From positions 1 through 8,909 of the forward strand of contig PUMX01000367.1 in NCBI GenBank assembly GCA_003552485.1: a stretch of DNA of 8,909 bases. The letters run 5' to 3'. The DNA comes from Candidatus Hydrogenedentota bacterium (GTDB lineage Bacteria > Hydrogenedentota > Hydrogenedentia > Hydrogenedentales > SLHB01). Numbering within the stretch: position 1 is the first letter of the stretch; every line of letters starts with the position of its first letter. Under the pieces are notes generated by a model. The model made no database searches, was not told the origin of the DNA, and saw only the letters and a list, made by a program, of their open reading frames with translations. Below are positions 1 through 5,658 of the stretch, one piece after another. The position numbers and the translations under genes were made by a program.

Positions 1-376
1 CGTCGGCGATTTGCCACCCTGCATGGCGGATGCGCGTTTGATTCAGCACGTGTTCACTAATCTATTGACAAATGCGCTTAAGTTCACGCGCAACCGTGAC
101 CCCGCCACTATCTCGGTGGAATGGGCGCGCGACGAGGACCACATTGTGTATGCTGTAAGAGACAACGGCGTGGGGTTTAACCCGGAGTACGCGGTAAAGG
201 CGTTTGACGTATTTCAACGCCTGCACCGGCCGGAGGACTATGAGGGCACGGGCGTTGGATTGGCCATCGTGCAACGCATTGTTCACCGCCACGGCGGCAA
301 AGTATGGGCGCACAGCGAAGAAGGGAATGGGGCCGCTTTCTATTTCACTTTGGACGGCGCGGCGGAGTATGAGTAA
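1..376 (+). CDS. Sensor histidine kinase, C-terminal ATPase domain (5' end outside window)
   Basis: This is the C-terminal part of a sensor histidine kinase, which autophosphorylates on a histidine and passes the phosphate to a response regulator. The frame is open from base 2, so the real start lies outside the window; the TTG at 11 is internal to the domain. The 124 visible residues contain the HATPase_c landmarks in order: the lead-in LPPCMADARLIQHVF, the N-box NLLTNALKF that binds Mg-ATP, the G1 box DNGVGF, an F-box region FDVFQRLHR and the G2 box GTGVGLAIV, ending in FYFTL typical of the last strand. The FQRLHRPEDYEGTG style is common in phytochrome-like and PAS-domain kinases, but the sensor domain and phospho-acceptor histidine are not visible, so the signal is unknown. 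It lies 81 bases upstream of the response regulator on the same strand and is its probable partner. Confidence 0.93.
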   Translation, partial: VGDLPPCMADARLIQHVFTNLLTNALKFTRNRDPATISVEWARDEDHIVYAVRDNGVGFNPEYAVKAFDVFQRLHRPEDYEGTGVGLAIVQRIVHRHGGKVWAHSEEGNGAAFYFTLDGAAEYE

Positions 377-447
377 CATGGACGCCAGATGGGCGGTTAT
401 GAGACCCGCGAAAACGACTCAGACGGCCGAACGACGCGGCAGGTTGG

Positions 448-455
448 AAAGGAGG
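448..455 (+). promoter_or_regulatory. Shine-Dalgarno sequence fixing the response regulator start
   Basis: AAAGGAGG is a near-complete anti-16S match just before ATG 458. Only two bases separate it from the start codon, which is tighter than usual. It still supports ATG 458 over the in-frame ATG at 389, because the receiver domain begins immediately after 458. Confidence 0.7.
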
Positions 456-457
456 CC

Positions 458-1165
458 ATGAGCGAGGAACGAATCCTGATTGTTGATGATGATCCCGCCT
501 TGGTGGATCAGCTCGAGGCAACGCTTAGACAAGCGGGGTTTTCCGTGTTCTCCGCGCCCGATGGGAGAACGGCCCTTCAGGCAGCCCGCGCCTACGGGCC
601 ACACTTGGTTATTCTCGACATCACCCTGTCCTCGAACGAACCGAAACGCGCCGGCCCACACGACGGTATCGAAGTTCTAAAACAACTGCGCGCCAGTTCA
701 GACATGTACGTGCTCATGCTCAGCGGAACCGACGCGGAAATCGTCAAAGTCCTTGCGTTCCGTATGGGCGCCGACGATTATCTGACGAAGCCGTTTAACA
801 CCGATGAACTGATTGCGCGCGTGCAGGCTATACTTCGGCGCGGGCGCAGGGACAAAACGAAACCGGCGAGCGAGCTTGCTTTCCAAAGCGTGCGAATCGA
901 CCCCGCCGCCCGCAGGGCATGGTGCCGCGGCGTATTGCTGTCCCTGACCCCTATTGAATACGACTTGCTCTATGCGCTGGCGTCGAACCCCGGCCATGTG
1001 CTCAGCCGCGAACAGCTCATCCACCATGCATGGCGTCATAACTACGCTGGTAACGAACGCACCGTGGATGTACACATCGGCCGCCTCCGCCGCAAACTCG
1101 AGGAAGCTTCGGCGGGTGGCGTTATCACTACTGTGCGCGGCGCGGGTTACTGTTTCGAAGATTAA
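458..1165 (+). CDS. OmpR/PhoB-family response regulator
   Basis: A 235-residue two-component transcription regulator acting in the cytoplasm. The receiver domain (about residues 4-125) starts ERILIVDDD with acidic residues D10-D12. It has the probable phospho-acceptor D54 in ILDI, the switch serine S89 in LSGT and the conserved K111 in LTKPF. The C-terminal winged-helix domain (about 140-235) shows LTPIEYDLL, VLSREQLIHHAW, the recognition-helix region TVDVHIGRLRRKL and the closing GAGYCF, all typical of OmpR/PhoB proteins. I chose ATG 458 because family members begin exactly at this point. An in-frame ATG at 389 would add 23 residues of unlikely composition. One oddity is a loop after D54 about eight residues longer than usual, with charged and proline residues (S58-H68), before the normal DGIEVL helix. 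The upstream histidine kinase gene is the likely partner. The target genes are unknown. Confidence 0.95.
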   Translation: MSEERILIVDDDPALVDQLEATLRQAGFSVFSAPDGRTALQAARAYGPHLVILDITLSSNEPKRAGPHDGIEVLKQLRASSDMYVLMLSGTDAEIVKVLAFRMGADDYLTKPFNTDELIARVQAILRRGRRDKTKPASELAFQSVRIDPAARRAWCRGVLLSLTPIEYDLLYALASNPGHVLSREQLIHHAWRHNYAGNERTVDVHIGRLRRKLEEASAGGVITTVRGAGYCFED

Positions 1166-1260
1166 TCGCGCTAGCGCCCGCCTGGAGCCGCCTGCGCACA
1201 CATAGGCTGCGCTGCTTCGTCGCCACCCCGGGCATCGTCCGAAGACACGTGACGCCCTGA

Positions 1261-2664
1261 TCACCCGCAGAAACGCTCACGAATAAGATTGTAAAGCCCC
1301 CCGAATGCGCCGTTGCTCATAATAAGGATCACATCGCCCGGCTGCACTTCCCGATGAAGCGTGTCTGCAATCGTGTCCGCAGAAGGAACAGCGGCGGCCG
1401 AAACGCCCCTTTGGCCGAGCGCCGCGACAACGCGATCGCGGTCGAGCCGGTCGGCTGCAGGGATCGCGTCAGCTCGGTATATCGGCCCAAGGATCGCCTG
1501 GTCAGCCCGGCACAGTGCTTCAATAAGGCTAGACTGGAACCGGTTAGTTACCGTCGTGTTTGAACGGGGTTCGAACACCGCCCAGAGCCGCCGCTCCGGC
1601 CACCGCTCGCGCGCTGCCAAAACCACACCCCTGATAGCCGTGGGGTGATGTGCGAAATCATCCACGAACACGGCGCCGCGGGCCTCAAGGAATACTTCCA
1701 TCCGCCGGCGTACGCCCGGAAAAGACTCCAACGCGGAGGCCAACGCTGACGGCGAAGCGCCCAATTCACCAGCCACGGCAATGGCGGCCAAAGCGTTCTG
1801 CTGATTGTGTTTGCCCGCCAAGCCGGTTCGGAATTCGCCCCACTTCCCGTTTTTTCTGTAGACGGTTAGCGTGCTCTGTTCCCCCTCGGTGACGGTTTCG
1901 GCGCGCCAAGCCGCATCGCCATGGAAGCCATAGCTAGTCACTGGACTGAAGGCGTGCTCGCGCAACGCTGTTGCTTCAACATCATCAGCGCATAAGACGA
2001 GACGGCCCGAGCGCGGCACTTGCCGTAGCATCCTGCGGAAGGCCAGCCGTATCGCTTCGAGATCAGGGTAGATGTCGCCGTGATCGAATTCGATGCCGGT
2101 GACCAAAGCGATTTCTGGGAGGTAGTGAAAAAACTTCGCGCGTTTGTCGAAGAAAGCGGTGTCGTACTCGTCGCCCTCAATCACAAACAGCCCCCCTTCT
2201 GCACCCAGTCGCGAAGAATGAGGAAAACCCAGCGGTTGGCCGCCAATGAGAAACCCCGGGGTCATGCCAGCATGATCAAGCAAATGGGCCAGCAGCGATG
2301 CTGTTGTCGTCTTGCCATGTGTCCCGCATACAACAACAGGCCGGCGCGTACGCAAGATATTCAGCTTCAGCCACTCCGGCAAGCTGAGATAGGGGATCCG
2401 CCGATCAAGCACGGCTTCCACTTCTGGATTGCCGCGGCTTAACGCGTTGCCGATCACCACCGCTTCGGGGCCCCAATCCAGGTTCGCCTCGTCATATTTC
2501 CGCGCCACCGGCACGCCCAAGGCCTCGACCATTTCACTGGCCGGAGGATAGAGGGGGTTATCGCTTCCGCGCACTTCGTGGCCCGCCTCCACGGCCAGGC
2601 GGGCGCCGGCAGCCATCCCCGTTCCCCCTATTCCAATAAAATGCAGCCGTTGCTTTGGGTTCAA
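1261..2664 (-). CDS. mpl: UDP-N-acetylmuramate:L-alanyl-gamma-D-glutamyl-meso-diaminopimelate ligase
   Basis: Mpl is a cytoplasmic ATP-dependent ligase of peptidoglycan recycling. It joins recovered L-Ala-gamma-D-Glu-meso-DAP tripeptide to UDP-MurNAc. The 467 residues cover a full-length Mur ligase: N-terminal nucleotide-binding motif FIGIGGTGMA (9-18), IGNALSRGNPEVEAVL (72-87), ATP P-loop GTHGKTTT (115-122), the Mpl signature IEGDEYDTAFFDKR (163-176), EFDHGDIYPDL (193-203), GKHNQQNALAAIA (285-297) and DDFAHHPT (336-343). The SRGNP and DEYDTAFFDKR motifs favour Mpl over MurC. The start is a TTG at 2664-2662. A GAGGG sequence nine bases upstream (2678-2674) and the N-terminal strand right after it support this choice. 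The gene converges on the response regulator (95-base gap) and diverges from the sugar-enzyme genes. Its presence implies DAP-type peptidoglycan and wall recycling. Confidence 0.95.
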   Translation of the reverse strand: MNPKQRLHFIGIGGTGMAAGARLAVEAGHEVRGSDNPLYPPASEMVEALGVPVARKYDEANLDWGPEAVVIGNALSRGNPEVEAVLDRRIPYLSLPEWLKLNILRTRRPVVVCGTHGKTTTASLLAHLLDHAGMTPGFLIGGQPLGFPHSSRLGAEGGLFVIEGDEYDTAFFDKRAKFFHYLPEIALVTGIEFDHGDIYPDLEAIRLAFRRMLRQVPRSGRLVLCADDVEATALREHAFSPVTSYGFHGDAAWRAETVTEGEQSTLTVYRKNGKWGEFRTGLAGKHNQQNALAAIAVAGELGASPSALASALESFPGVRRRMEVFLEARGAVFVDDFAHHPTAIRGVVLAARERWPERRLWAVFEPRSNTTVTNRFQSSLIEALCRADQAILGPIYRADAIPAADRLDRDRVVAALGQRGVSAAAVPSADTIADTLHREVQPGDVILIMSNGAFGGLYNLIRERFCG

Positions 2665-2790
2665 TTAACCAATCCCTCAATAGCGCCGCCTTCAGGGGCG
2701 GCCAACAAAAGCATATACGGAGAACGGCACACATTACCCCACTGCGAACGTGTGTTCAACACCGGTTCGCGCAAGCGAGTAAGAAAGGGT

Positions 2791-2820
2791 TTGCAAGCTT
2801 CTGTATATGTGGCCTATGAT
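2791..2820 (+). promoter_or_regulatory. Candidate sigma70-type promoter for the sugar-enzyme genes
   Basis: TTGCAA (2791-2796) and TATGAT (2815-2820) are separated by 18 bases, matching the -35 and -10 consensus at four and five of six positions. Transcription would start near 2827. The leader before the gene at 3125 would be close to 300 nucleotides and would include the small frame at 2928-3056. The call rests on pattern match alone. Confidence 0.45.
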
Positions 2821-2927
2821 AGCCCTGATTTGCGAGGCCGCCAAGGCAGGATCCGCGTTCTTCGGGCGCGATGTGATCGGAAGACTCGCCGAGGCGTTTC
2901 GGTTTGGTGAAACCGACCCATTATAGT

Positions 2928-3056
2928 TTGGAGAAGCACATCCATACGAGTCAACTGCGTCGTCGGCGTTTCCTGCAATGGTCGTCGGGAATTGTGGTGA
3001 ACGCCGGCACATTGGCCTTGGGTTGCGCGACGACTATGCTGTGGTTCTCGCACTGA
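2928..3056 (+). CDS. Small Tat-signal-like reading frame (42 residues), unrecognised
   Basis: A TTG-initiated frame of 42 codons begins MEKHIHTSQL and continues with RRRRFLQ at residues 11-17. This matches the twin-arginine signature (R-R-x-F-L-K-like). A moderately hydrophobic stretch with LALGCA and MLWF follows, then a TGA stop. It is therefore a complete n-region plus hydrophobic region with no mature protein behind it. No clear Shine-Dalgarno precedes TTG 2928. An in-frame GTG at 2907 has GAGG at 2891-2894 at a loose distance, and the frame is closed by a stop at 2874. It lies between the candidate promoter and the Tat-exported sugar isomerase, same strand. It may be a genuine small exported or membrane peptide, the stump of a lost Tat substrate, or chance. 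I cannot name a family. Confidence 0.35.
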   Translation: MEKHIHTSQLRRRRFLQWSSGIVVNAGTLALGCATTMLWFSH

Positions 3057-3110
3057 ATCGGATACAAGCGCCGCTGGAGCCGGGACGCTTGACAAGTCGG
3101 GGAGGCTGAG

Positions 3111-3117
3111 AAAGGAG
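3111..3117 (+). promoter_or_regulatory. Shine-Dalgarno of the sugar isomerase-like gene
   Basis: AAAGGAG sits seven bases before ATG 3125, an ideal spacing. It fixes this start and keeps the full Tat signal peptide. Confidence 0.8.
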
Positions 3118-3124
3118 AACAAAT

Positions 3125-4021
3125 ATGTACATCAACACGTTGACCCGCCGGCGTTTTCTCGCCGGCGTAGCGGCCTCGATGGCGGCAGCGCCCCTCATGA
3201 GGAGCGCGCGGGCGGATACGAACGGCGATTTCGATCCGTTGCCCCGCGCCGTCGTGCATAACATGCTGCCTGACGAGCTGTCTTGGGAAGAGCGCTATGC
3301 CCTGGCCGCCCAGTGTGGATTCGAAGGCGTCGAGGCGCCGCCGTTCGAGAACGAGGACGACGCCCAACGGCATGCCGATGCAGCCGCTGAAGCGGGCATC
3401 CGCCTGCATTCGGTGATTTTCGGCGGATGGGGCGATCCTCTCTCGCACGCTGACGAAAGCGTTGCCGCGGCAGGACTGAACGCGCTCGAGGCGTCGATCC
3501 GCGGCGCATCTATCATCGGAGCAGACACCGTGCTGTTGGTGCCCGGCGTGGTGAACGCGGATACTCGCTACATTGAAGCCTATGAACGTTCTCAACAGCG
3601 AATCCGCGAAATACTACCCTTGGCCGAAGAGTTGGAGATCGTTATCGCGGTTGAGAATGTCTGGAATAACTTCCTGTTGAGTCCGCTTGAATTCGCGCAA
3701 TACGTCGATGAATTCGAGAGTCCCTGGTTGCAAGCCTACTTCGACGTAGGCAACGTAGTCGCCTTTGGTTGGCCGCAGGACTGGATCCGCACCCTCGGCG
3801 AACGAATCGCAAAGATTCATTATAAGGACTTCACGCGAAGCACGCGGGATTGGGAAAATCTGGGCGAGGGCGACGTCGACTGGCTCGAAGTGCGCCAGGC
3901 CCTTGAGGAAGTGGGCTACAACGATTATGTTACCTCCGAGTTATCCTCTGGTGATGAGGACTATCTAACCGACGTAGCCGAGCGGATGGACCGCATCAAC
4001 CGCGGCATGCAAGTTGTTTAG
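3125..4021 (+). CDS. Tat-exported sugar isomerase/epimerase-like TIM-barrel protein
   Basis: A 298-residue protein of the xylose isomerase-like TIM-barrel superfamily (AP endonuclease 2 fold), which includes sugar and sugar-phosphate isomerases and epimerases. Residues 1-30 form a Tat signal: TRRRFLAG at 7-14, an alanine-rich hydrophobic run, and probable cleavage after SARA (27-30). Folded enzyme is thus expected outside the cytoplasm. The mature part shows LAAQCGFEGVE (60-70), GIRLHSVIFGG (91-101), GADTVLLVPG (132-141), then the probable metal and catalytic set: E177 in IAVEN, D207 in YFDVGN, H232 in KIHYKD and E272 in SEL. These match the E-D-H-E pattern of the metal-dependent 3-epimerase-like enzymes. 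All four are present, so it is probably active. The reaction and sugar are unknown; isomerase, epimerase or keto-sugar lyase/hydratase are all possible. It stands upstream of two Tat-exported oxidoreductases on the same strand and probably shares a pathway with them. Confidence 0.88.
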   Translation: MYINTLTRRRFLAGVAASMAAAPLMRSARADTNGDFDPLPRAVVHNMLPDELSWEERYALAAQCGFEGVEAPPFENEDDAQRHADAAAEAGIRLHSVIFGGWGDPLSHADESVAAAGLNALEASIRGASIIGADTVLLVPGVVNADTRYIEAYERSQQRIREILPLAEELEIVIAVENVWNNFLLSPLEFAQYVDEFESPWLQAYFDVGNVVAFGWPQDWIRTLGERIAKIHYKDFTRSTRDWENLGEGDVDWLEVRQALEEVGYNDYVTSELSSGDEDYLTDVAERMDRINRGMQVV

Positions 4022-4130
4022 GTTACGGTTCATATATTGGGGGGCGAGCCGCTGTGTCGGCGCGTCATGTAACGGAACCATGAAGCCGCCGGATTGGGAG
4101 GTCGGCTGATGTCACGTCACCGGAGCTTTT

Positions 4131-4145
4131 CGAGGCTGCGCCTCG
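4131..4145 (+). repeat. Perfect hairpin CGAGGC-TGC-GCCTCG
   Basis: A six-base-pair perfect stem with a three-base loop, 110 bases after the stop of the sugar isomerase gene. Only two T residues follow it, so it is a weak candidate for an intrinsic terminator. Confidence 0.4.
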
Positions 4146-4161
4146 TTCGTTATGCGTCATC

Positions 4162-4193
4162 GAGAGCCGGCCAAACGCTGGGCGCCGGTTCTC
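4162..4193 (+). repeat. Imperfect inverted repeat in the gap before the first oxidoreductase
   Basis: GAGAGCCGGC (4162-4171) pairs with GCCGGTTCTC (4184-4193), ten positions with one G-T pair. The stem ends 28 bases before ATG 4222. There is no T-tract, so a regulatory or processing hairpin in the leader is as likely as a terminator. Confidence 0.4.
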
Positions 4194-4221
4194 TAACTCA
4201 GCACATGCAGAAGGAACGTGA

Positions 4222-5556
4222 ATGATGATGAACAATCAAATATCGAGAAGGAAATTTTTAGCCGGCGCTACAGCGGCAGCGGCTGGCGCGGCAATAGTGC
4301 CTCGTATCGGCGCGCAGGAGCCACGCTATGTGCCGCCGAACGAAAGGTTGAACATAGCGGCCATCGGCTCAGGCGGACAGGGCCGTGGGCTTATCCACAA
4401 CTGCTCGTCAGAGAACATCGTCGCGCTGTGCGATGTTGATGATGAACGCGCAGGACGGACCTACGACGAGTTTCCCGACGCGCGGCGATTCAAAGATTAC
4501 CGCAACATGCTTGATGAGATGGGCAACGAGATCGACGCTGTTATCGTGGCCACGCCCGACCATACGCACGCCGTCGCCGCGCTCGCGTGTATGCAGATGG
4601 GCAAGCATGTGTATGTAGAGAAACCGCTGACCCACAACATCAAGGAAGCCCGCATCCTTACCGAAGCCGCCCAGTATCACGGCGTGGTAACGCAAATGGG
4701 CAACCAGGGCCATGCCAACGACGGGGCGCGTCAGGTGTGCGAGATGATTTGGAATGATTGGATTGGACCGGTTCACACGGTGCACATGTGGACCAACCGC
4801 CCCCTATGGCCGCAAGGCCTTGATAAGCCAGAGCCAGAAGAAGTTCCGGATCACTTGGACTGGGATCTCTGGCTTGGCCCGGCGCGGGAACGCCCCTACA
4901 GCAGCGAATATGTGCCCTGGAATTGGCGCGGATTCTGGGATTTCGGCACGGGCGCGTTCGGCGATATGGCTTGCCACATCATGGACCCGGCAAATTGGGC
5001 GCTGCAATTGGGCAACCCCACCCGCGTTGAGGTGGTCGAACAGGAGGGCGCCACGGAGGTCTCCGGCCCGACCGCGTCGATTATCAAATACGAGTTCCCC
5101 GAGCGGCCAGGCATGCCGCCAGTAACCGCCTACTGGTACGATGGCGGAAACATGCCGCCACGGCCGGACGGCGTCGACGAAGATGAAGAGCTTGGCGAGG
5201 GTGACAACGGAACGCTGTTTATAGGTGAAGATGGCGTGATCACGTGTGGCACCTATGGCGGCGATCCCCGCTTGCTTCCCGCTGAGCTAATGGAAGATCG
5301 GGAAATGCCGGACCCCATGATTCCACGTTCCGTGGGTCACCAGCGCGAGTGGATCCAGGCCTGCAAGGGCGGGCCCATGTCGTTGTCTAACTTCGATTAC
5401 TCAGGCCCGTTCACGGAAATGGTGCTCCTGGGCGTGCTGGCCTCGCGCCTCGAACAGGACATTGAATGGGACAGCGAGAACCTGGAAGTGACCAACGTGC
5501 CGGAAGCGGCTGAATACGTGGAAGGCTACTACCGCGAAGGATGGGAGCTACAATAG
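4222..5556 (+). CDS. Tat-exported Gfo/Idh/MocA-family oxidoreductase (copy 1)
   Basis: A 444-residue NAD(P)-dependent oxidoreductase of the Gfo/Idh/MocA family, which oxidises or reduces sugar and cyclitol hydroxyls. Residues 1-31 are a Tat signal (SRRKFLAG at 8-15, alanine-rich core, probable cleavage after IGA). The Rossmann domain starts NIAAIGSGGQGRG (44-56) with acidic ribose-binding region LCDVDD (69-74). ATPDHTH (110-116) and EKPLTH (133-138) follow, with K134 the expected catalytic lysine. GDMACH (247-252) carries D248 and H252 of the conserved substrate/proton-relay motif. All key residues are intact. Three ATG codons stand in tandem at the start. AAGGA at 4211-4215 is best spaced for the first. 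The enzyme must be exported folded with its nucleotide bound, as known for the related periplasmic glucose-fructose oxidoreductase. It is strongly similar to the next gene, indicating tandem duplication. The substrate is not predictable from sequence. Confidence 0.93.
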   Translation: MMMNNQISRRKFLAGATAAAAGAAIVPRIGAQEPRYVPPNERLNIAAIGSGGQGRGLIHNCSSENIVALCDVDDERAGRTYDEFPDARRFKDYRNMLDEMGNEIDAVIVATPDHTHAVAALACMQMGKHVYVEKPLTHNIKEARILTEAAQYHGVVTQMGNQGHANDGARQVCEMIWNDWIGPVHTVHMWTNRPLWPQGLDKPEPEEVPDHLDWDLWLGPARERPYSSEYVPWNWRGFWDFGTGAFGDMACHIMDPANWALQLGNPTRVEVVEQEGATEVSGPTASIIKYEFPERPGMPPVTAYWYDGGNMPPRPDGVDEDEELGEGDNGTLFIGEDGVITCGTYGGDPRLLPAELMEDREMPDPMIPRSVGHQREWIQACKGGPMSLSNFDYSGPFTEMVLLGVLASRLEQDIEWDSENLEVTNVPEAAEYVEGYYREGWELQ

Positions 5557-5582
5557 CTTGACCGTCCCGTGAAAACCACTGA

Positions 5583-5623
5583 CTCCGCCGGACCAGCGCT
5601 GGACACACACTGGTCCGGCGGAG
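5583..5623 (+). repeat. Perfect 14-bp hairpin between the two oxidoreductase genes
   Basis: CTCCGCCGGACCAG (5583-5596) is the exact reverse complement of CTGGTCCGGCGGAG (5610-5623), with a 13-base loop. It begins 27 bases after the upstream stop and ends 35 bases before ATG 5659. No T-tract follows, so a plain intrinsic terminator is unlikely. An mRNA-stabilising, processing or attenuating element between the two genes fits better. Alternative pairings overlap it: the palindrome CCAGCGCTGG at 5593-5602, and CAGCGCT (5594-5600) with AGCGCTG (5622-5628). Confidence 0.7.
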
Positions 5624-5640
5624 CGCTGAAACACAGACCA

Positions 5641-5650
5641 CACCTAGGTG
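5641..5650 (+). promoter_or_regulatory. Palindrome CACCTAGGTG overlapping the Shine-Dalgarno of copy 2
   Basis: AGGTG (5646-5650) is the best ribosome-binding sequence for ATG 5659, eight bases away. It forms the right half of a perfect ten-base palindrome. This supports ATG 5659 over the GTG at 5569. The symmetry could be an operator-like site, or chance. Confidence 0.45.
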
Positions 5651-5658
5651 ATAAAGCC

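Larger units (their letters stand above)
2665..3124. other. 460-base divergent intergenic region
   Basis: This gap separates divergent mpl and the sugar isomerase gene. It contains a possible weak mpl promoter (minus strand; TTGAAC at 2759-2754, 17-base spacer, TAATGT at 2736-2731), a small GC hairpin in the mpl leader (2685-2690 with 2697-2702), a better plus-strand promoter (2791-2820), two short plus-strand reading frames (2807-2926 and 2928-3056) and the Shine-Dalgarno of the 3125 gene. I recognise no conserved protein family or RNA in it. Longer reading frames on either strand across it have no start signal or recognisable product. Confidence 0.6.

Noticed and set aside
389..457. Earlier ATG for the response regulator
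   Set aside because: The receiver domain starts at ATG 458, directly after AAAGGAGG. The upstream extension has no domain content.
1228..1257. Possible terminator hairpin GGGC...GCCC between the response regulator and mpl
   Set aside because: The arms pair only with a bulge and there is no T-tract on either strand, so I do not call a terminator in this 95-base convergent gap.
698..1264. Long minus-strand frame (188 codons) opposite the response regulator
   Set aside because: It is fully antisense to a clearly recognised gene, its translation resembles no family, and it is a frame shadow of GC-rich codons.
2578..2910. Plus-strand frame crossing the mpl start and the intergenic gap
   Set aside because: It begins inside mpl on the opposite strand, has no ribosome-binding site and its product is not protein-like.
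2951..3595. Long minus-strand frame (214 codons) opposite the sugar isomerase gene
   Set aside because: Its composition is rich in arginine, histidine and cysteine as expected of antisense noise, and it overlaps a gene with intact catalytic motifs.
5569..5658. In-frame GTG start giving oxidoreductase copy 2 thirty extra N-terminal residues
   Set aside because: The added codons run through the perfect intergenic hairpin, lack a ribosome-binding site and would push the Tat motif far from the N-terminus. ATG 5659 has AGGTG at eight bases.
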